Part shown: positions 49,590 through 57,749 of the stretch, piece by piece
Position numbering within the stretch: position 1 is the first letter of the stretch
Layout: each line of letters opens with the position of its first letter
DNA from: Actinacidiphila acidipaludis
GTDB taxonomy: Bacteria > Actinomycetota > Actinomycetes > Streptomycetales > Streptomycetaceae
Assembly (NCBI RefSeq): GCF_019890725.1
Contig: NZ_JAINZZ010000022.1
Location: 52,495 to 116,494 of the forward strand
Direction of reading: 5' to 3'
Length of the DNA: 64,000 nucleotides
Translations under genes and position numbers: made by a program
Notes under the pieces: model-generated
What the model was told of the DNA's origin: nothing
Databases searched by the model: none
The model's input: the letters and a program-made list of their open reading frames with translations, nothing else

Positions 49590-50117
49590 ATGGTGGATCT
49601 GTTGAAGGAGCGCGACGCGTGGTCGATGGCGAATTGCTCGGTGGCCCGCGCCCTCGAAGTGGTGGGCACACGGTCGGCGCTGCTCATCATGCGTGAGGCG
49701 TTTCTCGGTACGCGCCGGTTCCAGGACTTCGCCGAGCGGGTCGGCATCGGCGAGGCCGTGGCCGCGGGCCGCCTGAAGGAGCTGACGGCCGCCGGGCTGC
49801 TGGAGAAGGTTCCCTACCGGGAGCCGGGTCAGCGGACGCGGTACGAGTACAGGCTCACCGACAAGGGCAGGGACTTCCTCCCGGTGATCGTGGCCCTCCG
49901 CCAGTGGGGCGACACCTGGGCCGCCGACGAGCAGGGGCCGCCGTGGATCGCCACCCACAAGGACTGCGGCGCGCGGCTCCAGGTGTCGGTGCGCTGCGCC
50001 GACGGGCACGAGGTCCGGCAGGGCGAGACCGTCGCGGAGGAGGGCCCCGGCCTGATCCTCACGCCCCGGGACGCCTCCTCTCCGGCTCCGGCCTCCTCTC
50101 CGGCTCCGGCGTCCTGA
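49590..50117 (+). CDS. HxlR-family transcriptional regulator
   Basis: This 175-residue protein has the HxlR winged helix: CSVARALEVVGTRSALLIMR, FLGTRRFQDFAERVGIGEAV, RLKELTAAGLLEKVPY and YRLTDKGRDFLPVIVALRQW. A C-terminal extension carries a small Cys-containing segment (ATHKDCGARLQVSVRCADGH), possibly metal-binding, and ends in a repeat SSPAPASSPAPAS. Members often repress neighbouring redox or efflux genes. The DHA2 exporter gene lies 250 bases downstream on the same strand, so regulation of it is plausible but not shown. Confidence 0.93.
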   Translation: MVDLLKERDAWSMANCSVARALEVVGTRSALLIMREAFLGTRRFQDFAERVGIGEAVAAGRLKELTAAGLLEKVPYREPGQRTRYEYRLTDKGRDFLPVIVALRQWGDTWAADEQGPPWIATHKDCGARLQVSVRCADGHEVRQGETVAEEGPGLILTPRDASSPAPASSPAPAS

Positions 50118-50172
50118 CCGTCCCCGCGTGGGCCTGATCACCCGCCCACGCGGACAGCACCGGCACGGCGCG

Positions 50173-50245
50173 TGGCCGTCGTCGGGCCTGTACTCGGCGT
50201 CCAAGGCCGCGGTGGAGCTGATCGGCGGGGCGCTCGCGCATGAAC
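50173..50245 (+). pseudogene. Remnant of a short-chain dehydrogenase
   Basis: The translation SSGLYSASKAAVELIGGALA, in one frame at about 50182-50241, is the catalytic Tyr-x-x-x-Lys helix of an SDR. Nothing else of an SDR is present: there is no cofactor loop upstream, and the frame runs straight into a terminator hairpin. The surrounding open frame (50128-50364) is not a credible gene. A deletion most likely removed the rest. Confidence 0.6.
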
Positions 50246-50275
50246 CGAAGCCCCCGCACCGCGCCGGGGGCTTCG
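50246..50275 (+). terminator. Terminator hairpin before the DHA2 exporter gene
   Basis: CGAAGCCCCC (50246-50255) and GGGGGCTTCG (50266-50275) are perfect 10-bp arms with a 10-base loop, followed by TTCT. It probably ends the HxlR transcript. Confidence 0.75.
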
Positions 50276-50366
50276 TTCTGCCCGCCCCCGGACGGCAGTT
50301 GGGACGTGCGGAGGAGCCCGCGCACCTGGCTCGCGTTTACCAAAGTCAGGTGTTAGCGTCCTAGCT

Positions 50367-51962
50367 ATGGAAATCGAAAGTCAGCAGACGCGGGCGTTTC
50401 CGCCGTCCGTCGAACGCGGAAGGACCGTCGCGCCCGCAGGCGCCGGCCTCTCCGAGGCGCCGGACGGCCGCCGCCGGTGGATCGGCCTGCTGGTCGTGTG
50501 TCTCGGCGTGATGATGGCCCTGGTCGACGTCTCCTCCACGATCACGGCCCTGGGCGCCATCCAGGCCGACCTGCACGCCGCGTCGAGCACGCTGGTGTGG
50601 ATCACCAGCGCCTACAGCCTCGCGGTGGTCAGCCTCGTCATGACGGCCGGAACCCTGGGCGACCGGGTGGGCCGCCGGCTGGTGTTCCTGCTGGGCGCCG
50701 CCGTCTTCGTCGCCGGCAGCCTGCTCGCCTTCTTCGCGGGCAGCCCCGGGTCGCTGATCGCCGCACAGGCGGTGATGGGCGCGGGCGGTGCGGCGCTGCT
50801 GCCGTCCAGCCTGGCGATCGTCGGCGCGACCTTCACCGACCCGCAGGAGCGCACCGCCGCCATCAGCATCTGGGCGGCGTGCTCGGGCCTGGGGCTGGCG
50901 ATCGGACCCATGGGCGCCGGCGCCCTGCTGGAGCACTTCTCCTGGCACGCGATCTTCCTGATCAACCTGGGGATCGGGGCCCTGGCGCTGGTGCTGGCGC
51001 CGTTCTTCGTCTCCGAGTCCAGGCACCCCACACGCCGGCTGGACGTGGCCGGACTGATTCTGGGCACGGTCGCCACGGCCGCCGGCACGTACGCGATCAT
51101 CCAGGGCGGTGCCAGCGGCTACACCAAGACCCCGATCGTCGTCGCCTACGTGGTCCTCGCCGTCTCCGTCGCGCTCTTCGTCCGGGTCGAGCTGCGACAC
51201 CACGACCCGATGCTCGATCTCAGGCTGTTCCGCAACGCCTCGTTCTCCGCCGTGATGGCGGTCGCGGCCACCACGATGTTCGGGTTCGTCGGCATCTCCC
51301 TGCTCGCGGTGCTGTACATGGAACGCGTCGGGCGGTTCAGTCCGCTGAGCGTGGGCGTGCGGATGCTGCCGCTGTTCGCCACGTTCATCCTCGTCAGCGC
51401 CCTGGCGTCCCGGCTGCTGCGCCGCTTCGGCTTCGCCGCCACACTTTCCGCGGGCCTGGTGCTGATGGGGTCCGGGGCGCTGATCCTGCTCGCCACCGGA
51501 CCGTCGGGCGGCTACGCGTCCACCTGGCCCGGGCTGCTGGTGGCGGGCCTGGGGTCCGGTCTGCTGACCGCCCCCTCCACGGCCGCCGCCGTCAACAGCG
51601 TCCCGCCGCTGCAGGCCGGCATGGCCGCCGCGTCGGTCAACATGCTCCGCCAGCTCGGCAGCGTCCTCGGGCCCAGCGTGCTGGGCACCCTCGTGACCAG
51701 CCACTTCGCCCACAACCTGCACGACCGGCTGGTCACCGCCGGCGTACCCGGCCCGCAGGCCGGCCAGGTCGTGGCCGGCGCCTCGCACGGCGCCGCCGCC
51801 GGGGGCCTGCCGCCCGGCCTGGCCCGCGTCCTCGGGACCGCGGTGCCGGGAGCGTTCACCGACGCCGTGCACCTCGGTCTCGTCGTCGGGGGGATCGTGC
51901 TGATCGTCATGGCGGTGCCGACGGCGCTGTTCGTGCGGCAGCGCACCATGGCCGTCCGGTAG
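50367..51962 (+). CDS. MFS transporter, DHA2 (14-helix) family
   Basis: This 531-residue membrane protein has 14 predicted membrane helices, the DHA2 multidrug efflux plan. Motif A appears as GTLGDRVGRRLVFLLGAAVF and motif C near GAGGAALLPSSLAIVGATF. A late helix reads PSTAAAVNSVPPLQAGMAAA and is followed by SVNMLRQLGSVLGPSVLGT. Proton-driven export of drugs or metabolites is the expected role. The start is ATG 50367 without a clear ribosome site, so the message may be leaderless. AAAGTCAG occurs at 50342-50349 and again at 50377-50384, inside the first codons. Confidence 0.93.
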   Translation: MEIESQQTRAFPPSVERGRTVAPAGAGLSEAPDGRRRWIGLLVVCLGVMMALVDVSSTITALGAIQADLHAASSTLVWITSAYSLAVVSLVMTAGTLGDRVGRRLVFLLGAAVFVAGSLLAFFAGSPGSLIAAQAVMGAGGAALLPSSLAIVGATFTDPQERTAAISIWAACSGLGLAIGPMGAGALLEHFSWHAIFLINLGIGALALVLAPFFVSESRHPTRRLDVAGLILGTVATAAGTYAIIQGGASGYTKTPIVVAYVVLAVSVALFVRVELRHHDPMLDLRLFRNASFSAVMAVAATTMFGFVGISLLAVLYMERVGRFSPLSVGVRMLPLFATFILVSALASRLLRRFGFAATLSAGLVLMGSGALILLATGPSGGYASTWPGLLVAGLGSGLLTAPSTAAAVNSVPPLQAGMAAASVNMLRQLGSVLGPSVLGTLVTSHFAHNLHDRLVTAGVPGPQAGQVVAGASHGAAAGGLPPGLARVLGTAVPGAFTDAVHLGLVVGGIVLIVMAVPTALFVRQRTMAVR

Positions 51963-52098
51963 GGCCGTCCTCCGGCGCCCACCCGCCCTCGGCCGGTTCC
52001 GCGCCCGATCCCGCTCCGCCCCCGCCCCGCCCTCGCCGACGCGCACAGACCGGGACGGGGGTGAAGAATCGGTTCGGAGAGAAGGAGGCGACTATCGG

Positions 52099-52698
52099 AT
52101 GCCTGTCATTTCTCGTGGCTTCCACGGCCGGCGCCGGCCGGACCAGGACCGGCTGCCGCCCGGGCAGTACGAGGTCCGCGACTTCCCCGTCCTCTCCGCC
52201 GGCCCGACACCGATGGTCCGCACCGACGACTGGGAGTTCACGGTCGTCTCGGAGTCCGGAGCACGGCACCGCTGGAGCTGGGCGGACCTGATGGCCCTGC
52301 CCTCCGAGCAGCCCACCGTGGACCTGCACTGCGTCACCAAATGGTCCAAGTTCGACACCCACTGGGAGGGCGTCTCCCTGGACCGGCTGCTGGAGGACGT
52401 GGACACGCAGGCCTCGTACGCCCTGGTGCACAGCTACGGCGGGTACACCACCAACCTCCCGCTCGAGGACCTGCGGCACGGCAGGGCGTGGGTGGTCCAC
52501 CGCTACGACGGCTCCGATCTGAGCCCCGAACACGGCGGCCCCGCGCGCCTGCTGGTCCCGCACCTGTACCTGTGGAAGTCCGCGAAATGGGTCCGCGGGA
52601 TCGAACTGCTCACCGAGGACCGGCCCGGCTTCTGGGAAGGCGCCGGCTACCACTCCTACGGGGACCCATGGCGAGAACAGCGCTACCGGGGCGACTAG
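52099..52698 (+). CDS. Sulfite-oxidase-like molybdopterin-binding protein (YuiH type)
   Basis: This 199-residue protein is a compact oxidoreductase with the sulfite oxidase molybdopterin fold. The sequence DLHCVTKWSKFDTHWEGVSL, near residue 75, contains the Cys that binds molybdenum and the following WS-x-x-W-x-G pattern. YTTNLPLEDL and RLLVPHLYLWKSAKWVRGIE are also conserved. Unlike MsrP it has no Tat signal, so it should act in the cytoplasm. It overlaps the FNR-type reductase gene by 31 bases, which very probably supplies its electrons or accepts them. Confidence 0.92.
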   Translation: MPVISRGFHGRRRPDQDRLPPGQYEVRDFPVLSAGPTPMVRTDDWEFTVVSESGARHRWSWADLMALPSEQPTVDLHCVTKWSKFDTHWEGVSLDRLLEDVDTQASYALVHSYGGYTTNLPLEDLRHGRAWVVHRYDGSDLSPEHGGPARLLVPHLYLWKSAKWVRGIELLTEDRPGFWEGAGYHSYGDPWREQRYRGD

Positions 52699-53420
52699 GC
52701 GAACGTCTCCGCTGGCGGGTGGCCACACTGGCCGGGCGCCGCGACGAGACGGCCGGCGCCCGCACGCTCGTGCTCGACGTCCCCGGCTGGCCCGGGCACC
52801 TGCCCGGCCAGCACGTGGACGTGCGCCTCACGGCCGAGGACGGCTACAGCACCCAGCGCGGATACTCCCTGGCGTCGGCGCCCGGCACCGAGCGCATCGA
52901 GCTGACCGTGCAGCAGGTCGAGGACGGCGAGGTGTCGCCGTACCTCGTGACCGACATGGCCGTCGGCGACCAGGTGGAAGTCCGCGGGCCGGTCGGCGGC
53001 TGGTTCGTGTGGACGCCCGATGCCACCGAGCCCGTGCTGCTGGTCGGCGGAGGCGTCGGGCTCGTCCCGCTGATGTCGATGGTCCGCACCCGCCGGGCGG
53101 AGAACAGCCAGGCGCCGTTCCGCCTGATCTACTCCGTGCGCACCCCGGCCGACCGGCTGTTCGTGCCCGAACTGCTGGACGGCGCCGGGACCGAGACGGC
53201 CGTGCTCTACACCCGCAGCGCCCCGGAGGGCGCTGAGCGCGCGCCCTCCCGGCTGCGGGCCGAGGACCTGGTCGCCCACGGCTGGCCCGCGGACCGGGCG
53301 CCGACCTGCTACGTCTGCGGCCCTACCGGTTTCGTGGAACACGCCGCGGGCCTGCTCGTCGGCCTCGGCCACGCCCCCGAACGCATCCGCACCGAACGCT
53401 TCGGTCCCACTGGAGGCTGA
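52668..53420 (+). CDS. FAD/NAD(P)-binding ferredoxin-reductase-type oxidoreductase
   Basis: This 250-residue flavoprotein is an FNR-superfamily reductase without a ferredoxin domain. The FAD site is HLPGQHVDVRL and RGYSLASAPG (R-x-Y-S). NAD(P) is bound by LLVGGGVGLVPLMSMVR and the C-terminal TCYVCGPTGFVEHAA. Start ATG 52668 lies inside the end of the sulfite-oxidase-like gene, so the two are translated together. The pair is well conserved in actinomycetes and is followed by DUF6510. It should move electrons between NAD(P)H and the molybdenum protein. Confidence 0.92.
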   Translation: MARTALPGRLGERLRWRVATLAGRRDETAGARTLVLDVPGWPGHLPGQHVDVRLTAEDGYSTQRGYSLASAPGTERIELTVQQVEDGEVSPYLVTDMAVGDQVEVRGPVGGWFVWTPDATEPVLLVGGGVGLVPLMSMVRTRRAENSQAPFRLIYSVRTPADRLFVPELLDGAGTETAVLYTRSAPEGAERAPSRLRAEDLVAHGWPADRAPTCYVCGPTGFVEHAAGLLVGLGHAPERIRTERFGPTGG

Positions 53421-53421
53421 G

Positions 53422-53724
53422 ATGTCCGCTCCCACCGCAGGCGGCAGGCCCGCGCAGCAGCCGGCCTACCTCGACGGCAACGCCCTCGCCGGCCCGCTCT
53501 CCGACGTCTTCGCCGTGGACCTCACCACGGCCGCCACGCACTGCACCGGCTGCGGCGCGGAAGGCCCCCTGGCGGGGCTGCGCCTGTACGGCCGCGCCCC
53601 CGGGCTCGTCGCCCGCTGCCCCCGGTGCGACCAGGTCGTGCTACGGCTGGTCCGCACCCCCGAGGACGCCTGGCTGGACCTGCGCGGCACCGCCACTCTC
53701 CGCATCCGCGTCCCCGCCGACTGA
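53422..53724 (+). CDS. DUF6510 family zinc-ribbon-like protein
   Basis: This 100-residue protein starts one base after the stop of the reductase gene. It has a zinc-ribbon-like pair of Cys pairs (HCTGCGAE and RCPRCDQV) in a small beta-rich domain, as in DUF6510. The family commonly follows the sulfite-oxidase-like/FNR pair, which supports a shared pathway. Its job is not known; metal binding is inferred from the four cysteines. Confidence 0.88.
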   Translation: MSAPTAGGRPAQQPAYLDGNALAGPLSDVFAVDLTTAATHCTGCGAEGPLAGLRLYGRAPGLVARCPRCDQVVLRLVRTPEDAWLDLRGTATLRIRVPAD

Positions 53725-53759
53725 CCAGGACCCCGCGACCGCCCCGGGTGGTGTGAAGC

Positions 53760-55001
53760 ATGACCGTCATGAGCGCCGGATCGGCCCGGTGCCACGAGGA
53801 GGAACTGCGCGAGCTGTTCCTGTTCGAGAAGCTGACCCCCGAACAACTCACCCGGCTGTGCCGGAACGGACGCGTCGAGTGGTACGACACCGGACCGGTG
53901 TACCGCGAGGGCGAGCCCGCCGAGGACTTCTACGTCCTGTTCGAGGGGACGCTGGTGCTCTCGCGGCTGGTCGCCGGCCAGGACGTGGACGTCACCCGCT
54001 CCTGCGCCCCGGGCGTCTACGCCGGTGCGTTCCAGGCCTACCTCGGCGACCAGGTTCCGCAGGTCTACAACAACTCGATGCGGGTCACGGAGCGTTCGCG
54101 GTTCTTCGTGCTGCCCGCGGCGGCCTTCGCGACCGTGGTGCGGGCCTGGTTCCCGATGGCCGCACATCTGCTCGAGGGCCTGTTCTTCGGCATCAGGAGC
54201 ACCGAGGAGGCCGTCGGGCAGCGGGAGCGGCTGCAGGCGCTGGGCTCGGTCACGGACGGGCTCACCGACGAGCTCGACCGGCCCGCGGCGGCCGCCGTGC
54301 GCGCCGCCGCCGACCTGCGGCAGCGCACCGCCCGGGTGCGCCACGCCTTCGGAGCCGTCGCCGCCGATCCGCCGGGCGGCGGCCCGGACCTGGAGCGTCT
54401 GGGCGACCTCCAGGACCGGGCCATCGACGACATCGAGCAGGCCGTGCAGCGCGTCTCGGCCTTCGTGGGGGCTGCCAAGCAGTACGCGCAGCTCGACCGG
54501 GCCCCCTACCAGAGCGCGGACGTCCACGAACTGCTCGACAGCACGCTGCTGCTGTTCCGGGCGAAGCTCGGGCCGGACATCACCGTGGTCCGCCAGTACG
54601 ACGGGACACTGCCCAGCGTCCCCGGCTTCCCCGCGGAGCTGAACCAGGTCTGGTCCAACCTCATCGACAACGCGGCCTGGGCCATGCACAGCACCGGCTC
54701 CGGCGGCACGCTCACCGTGCGCACCGCCCGCGACGGGGACCGGCTGCTCGTGGAGTTCCGCGACACCGGTCCCGGGGTGCCCGCCGGCGTGCGGGACCGG
54801 GTGTTCGACCCGTTCTTCACCACCCGTCCGGTCGGCGAGGGGACCGGCCTGGGCCTGGACATCTGCCGGCGCATCGTCGTCGTCCGCCACCGCGGGGACC
54901 TGCGCCTGGTGTCGGTGCCGGGCGACACCCGCTTCCAGGTCCGCCTGCCGATGACCGCCGAGCAGGCCGCCACCGCGCTGGAGACCGCGGAGGAGACCTG
55001 A
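53760..55001 (+). CDS. Cyclic-nucleotide-binding domain plus HATPase kinase-like protein lacking the phosphoacceptor His
   Basis: This 413-residue soluble protein has an N-terminal cNMP-binding-type domain (about residues 10-130; LFLFEKLTPEQLTRL, EGEPAEDFYVLFEGTLVL) and a C-terminal histidine kinase ATPase (NQVWSNLIDNAAWAMHS, FRDTGPGVPAGV, GEGTGLGLDICRRIV). In relatives the dimerisation helix contains GLAHELNNPA, with the phosphorylated His. Here, near residue 165, it reads GLTDELDRPAAA, so the His is replaced by Asp. The ATP site is otherwise complete. It may act without autophosphorylation, or phosphorylate another protein. It follows the redox operon by 35 bases. Confidence 0.9.
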   Translation: MTVMSAGSARCHEEELRELFLFEKLTPEQLTRLCRNGRVEWYDTGPVYREGEPAEDFYVLFEGTLVLSRLVAGQDVDVTRSCAPGVYAGAFQAYLGDQVPQVYNNSMRVTERSRFFVLPAAAFATVVRAWFPMAAHLLEGLFFGIRSTEEAVGQRERLQALGSVTDGLTDELDRPAAAAVRAAADLRQRTARVRHAFGAVAADPPGGGPDLERLGDLQDRAIDDIEQAVQRVSAFVGAAKQYAQLDRAPYQSADVHELLDSTLLLFRAKLGPDITVVRQYDGTLPSVPGFPAELNQVWSNLIDNAAWAMHSTGSGGTLTVRTARDGDRLLVEFRDTGPGVPAGVRDRVFDPFFTTRPVGEGTGLGLDICRRIVVVRHRGDLRLVSVPGDTRFQVRLPMTAEQAATALETAEET

Positions 55002-55003
55002 CG

Positions 55004-55020
55004 GCCCGCCCTCAGCGGGC
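55004..55020. terminator. Compact hairpin between convergent genes
   Basis: GCCCGC (55004-55009) and GCGGGC (55015-55020) form a 6-bp stem whose loop holds the stop codon of the NAD kinase gene. It follows the stop of the kinase-like gene at once. Confidence 0.4.
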
Positions 55021-56076
55021 GGCCGCGGGAGGCGGCATGCGCAGACCGGCCAGGTCCGGGGGCACCGGGGCGTCCGGGCGGAAGAAGGGCGCCGACTGCC
55101 CGTCGCCCGCCGTCGCGGGCGCGTCGGTCAGCCGGAACCGGTCCCGCAGACGCCCGTAGAAGTCGGTCGGGCGCAGACGGATCAGCCGCACCCGCTGCGG
55201 CGCCCGGTAGACGCCGATCCAGTCGCCGGGGTCGAGCACTCCGCGCAGCCGGCCGTCGATGCTCACCGCGGCCCGGCCCGAGTGCGGCAGGATACGCAGC
55301 GCGACCGGCTCGTCCGGGGCGGCTACCACCGTGCGGTTGAAGGTCATGTGCGGCGCGATCGGCGTGAACACGACGGCGTCCATGTGCGGCGACAGCACCG
55401 GGCCGCCGGCCGCGAAGCAGTAGGCCGTGGAGCCCGTGGGGGTGGCCACCGCGAGCGCGTCGGCGGAGTACGAGGCCAGCAGCCGCCCGGCGATGTAGAC
55501 CCCCGCGCTGACCTGGTGGTCGCGGGCCAGCTTCTCCACCACGACGTCGTTGAGCGCGTTGACGTCCAGCGCCACACCCCAGCCGTCGGGCGGCGTCTCC
55601 ACCGGCCGCACCCGCGGCGGCGGCAGCGCCGGGCCGCGTCCGTAACAGAGCATCTCCTCCGCCTCCGCGGGCGTCTCCGGCTGCCGGGACGCCCGCATGG
55701 TCAGCGTCATGCGTTCCTCGACGAGGGCGTGGCCGTCATTCACGGCGTCCAGCGCGGCGATCACGTCCTGGGCGGCGACCTCGGTGAGGAAGCCGACCTT
55801 TCCCAGGTCCACGCCGAGCACGCTCGCGCCGGTCTTCACCGCGATCCGGGCGCCCCGCAGGAACGTGCCGTCCCCGCCCAGGGTGACGACGAGATCCGGG
55901 TCCCCGGCCGCGTGGGCCTCGGCCCGGCCGGAGCGGCGCTCGTGGTCCTCCGACCAGACGTCGATCTCGGTGCACACGACGCCGTGGGCCTGGCACCAGG
56001 CGTGGACGGACCGGGCGGCGTCCACGGAAGGCGAGCGGCCCTGGTGGACGACCAGTCCAACGCGGTGCACGGACAT
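55012..56076 (-). CDS. nadK: NAD kinase
   Basis: This 354-residue cytoplasmic enzyme phosphorylates NAD to NADP. The signature GGDGTFLRGAR is at about residue 68, followed by the sugar-nucleotide kinase core with GVDLGKVGFLTEV, ATPTGSTAYCFAAGGPVLSP and the terminal IDGRLRGVLDPGDWIGV. The start is ATG 56076 with AGGGGG upstream; the frame is open far beyond, but over the antisense of the lpd gene. It has an extra segment of some 35 residues with PETPAEAEEMLCYGRG. Streptomyces often has two NAD kinases, and this may be the second. The lpd gene lies 30 bases upstream, suggesting one operon. Confidence 0.93.
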   Translation of the reverse strand: MSVHRVGLVVHQGRSPSVDAARSVHAWCQAHGVVCTEIDVWSEDHERRSGRAEAHAAGDPDLVVTLGGDGTFLRGARIAVKTGASVLGVDLGKVGFLTEVAAQDVIAALDAVNDGHALVEERMTLTMRASRQPETPAEAEEMLCYGRGPALPPPRVRPVETPPDGWGVALDVNALNDVVVEKLARDHQVSAGVYIAGRLLASYSADALAVATPTGSTAYCFAAGGPVLSPHMDAVVFTPIAPHMTFNRTVVAAPDEPVALRILPHSGRAAVSIDGRLRGVLDPGDWIGVYRAPQRVRLIRLRPTDFYGRLRDRFRLTDAPATAGDGQSAPFFRPDAPVPPDLAGLRMPPPAAAR

Positions 56077-56105
56077 GGAGAAACCCCCTGTGTCAGAGAT
56101 TGCCG

Positions 56106-57503
56106 TCAGAGATTGATCATGTGGCCGGCGAGGCCGTGCAGGGCGTCCTGCACCGCCTCGCTCAGCGTGGGATGGGCGTGGACGTTCCGGGCGAGCTCGG
56201 CCGCCGTGAGATCCCACTTCTGTGCCAGCGTCAGCTCGGGAAGCAGTTCGGTGACGTCGGGACCGATCAGGTGGGCGCCGAGCAGTTCGCCGTACCGCGC
56301 GTCGCCCACCAGTTTCACGAACCCCACGGTGTCGCCGAACCCGTGCGCCTTGGCGTTGGCGGTGAACGGGAACTTGGCCACCCGGACGTCGAAGCCCTCG
56401 GCCCGCGCCTGCGCCTCGGTCCAGCCGAAGCTGGCGATCTGCGGCTGGCAGAAGGTGGCGCGGGGGACCATGCGGTAGTCCAGCTCCATCGTCTCGGCGC
56501 CGGCGATGGTCTCGGCGGCGATGATGCCCATCGCCTCGGCGGTGTGCGCCAGCATCAGCTTCGCGGTCACGTCGCCGATCGCGAAGATGTGGGGCCGGCT
56601 GGTGCGGCAGTACCCGTCCACGTCGATCGCGCCGCGCTCGGTGAGCGCCACACCGGCGGCGTGCAGGCCGTAACCGGCCGTCCGCGGCTGGAAGCCGGTG
56701 GCCTGCAGGACCATGTCCGCCTCCAGCACCCGCTCCTCGCCGCCCTGCCGCACCAGCACGCGGACGCCGTCCGCGGTCTCGTCGATCGCCTGCACGGCGG
56801 TCGAGGTGAGGATGCGGATGCCCTGCCGCCCGAAGCGCCGGGCGAGTTCGGCCGAGACCTCCTCGTCCTCCAGCGGCGCGATCCGGTCGAGGAACTCCAC
56901 CAGGGTCACGTCCACGCCGTAGGCGCGCAGCAGGGTCGCGAACTCGACGCCGATGGCGCCCGCACCGGCGATGACCAGGCTTCCCGGGAGGGTGTCGGAC
57001 AGGATCAGCTCCTCGTAGGTGACGACGCGCGGGCCGAGCGTGGTGCCCGGGAGCAGCTTGACGGTCGCGCCGGTCGCGATGACGCACGAGCCGAAGGAGA
57101 GCGTCTCCTCGCCATCGCGCATACGCACCTGAAGGGTGTGGGGGTCGATGAAGAGGCCCTGCCCCTCGAACTGCGTGATGCCGTTCTTGCGCATCAGGTA
57201 GCCGACGCCCTTCGAGCGGCCGTCGGCGACCGTCCGGCTGCGCTCGTAGGCGCTGCGGTAGTCCAGCGACACGTCCCCGCTGATCCTGACGCCGAACTTC
57301 TCCGCGTCCTCCGTGATCAGCCGGGCGACCTCGGCGTTGCGCAGCAGCGCCTTGGCCGGGATGCAGCCGATGTTCAGGCAGACGCCGCCCCAGTAGCGGC
57401 CCTCCACGATGGCGGTGCGCAGGCCCAGCTGGGCGGCCCGGACCGCGGCCACGTAGCCGCCCGGCCCGGATCCCAGCACCACGACGTCGAAGTCGGTCTG
57501 CAT
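56106..57503 (-). CDS. lpdA: Dihydrolipoyl dehydrogenase
   Basis: This 465-residue flavoprotein matches dihydrolipoamide dehydrogenase along its full length. The FAD loop is [18 protein letters not shown], the redox-active disulfide [16 protein letters not shown], the NAD loop [13 protein letters not shown], and the active-site His-Glu pair lies in the C-terminal [14 protein letters not shown]. The enzyme reoxidises lipoyl groups of 2-oxoacid dehydrogenases and the glycine cleavage system, and is also used in redox defence. No E1/E2 genes are adjacent, so it may be an extra copy. The NAD kinase gene follows on the same strand. Confidence 0.95.
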   Translation of the reverse strand: MQTDFDVVVLGSGPGGYVAAVRAAQLGLRTAIVEGRYWGGVCLNIGCIPAKALLRNAEVARLITEDAEKFGVRISGDVSLDYRSAYERSRTVADGRSKGVGYLMRKNGITQFEGQGLFIDPHTLQVRMRDGEETLSFGSCVIATGATVKLLPGTTLGPRVVTYEELILSDTLPGSLVIAGAGAIGVEFATLLRAYGVDVTLVEFLDRIAPLEDEEVSAELARRFGRQGIRILTSTAVQAIDETADGVRVLVRQGGEERVLEADMVLQATGFQPRTAGYGLHAAGVALTERGAIDVDGYCRTSRPHIFAIGDVTAKLMLAHTAEAMGIIAAETIAGAETMELDYRMVPRATFCQPQIASFGWTEAQARAEGFDVRVAKFPFTANAKAHGFGDTVGFVKLVGDARYGELLGAHLIGPDVTELLPELTLAQKWDLTAAELARNVHAHPTLSEAVQDALHGLAGHMINL

Positions 57504-57749
57504 GGGTCCTCCTCACCCCCGCGCGCTCCCGGTCTTCATCACACCTCCTTTCCCGTCCCGCTGCACGTTCTCCCGCCCGGACGCGGCCCGCACGGCGGCC
57601 GGACGACGTCGCGGTGGCCCGCTTCACCCGCCGGTTCGCCCGGACCCACCGCCCCTCGCCGGGGCGCCCGTGCCCGCGGCCGCCCGCTGGCCGCGGGCGG
57701 CACCGGGCGCTAACGTCGCTGGTAGGGACGGCGAAGGGAGCCGCGGGCT

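Noticed and set aside
50128..50364. Apparent 78-codon gene
   Set aside because: Only about 20 residues resemble an SDR helix. The remainder reads through a terminator stem, so it is a remnant, not a gene.
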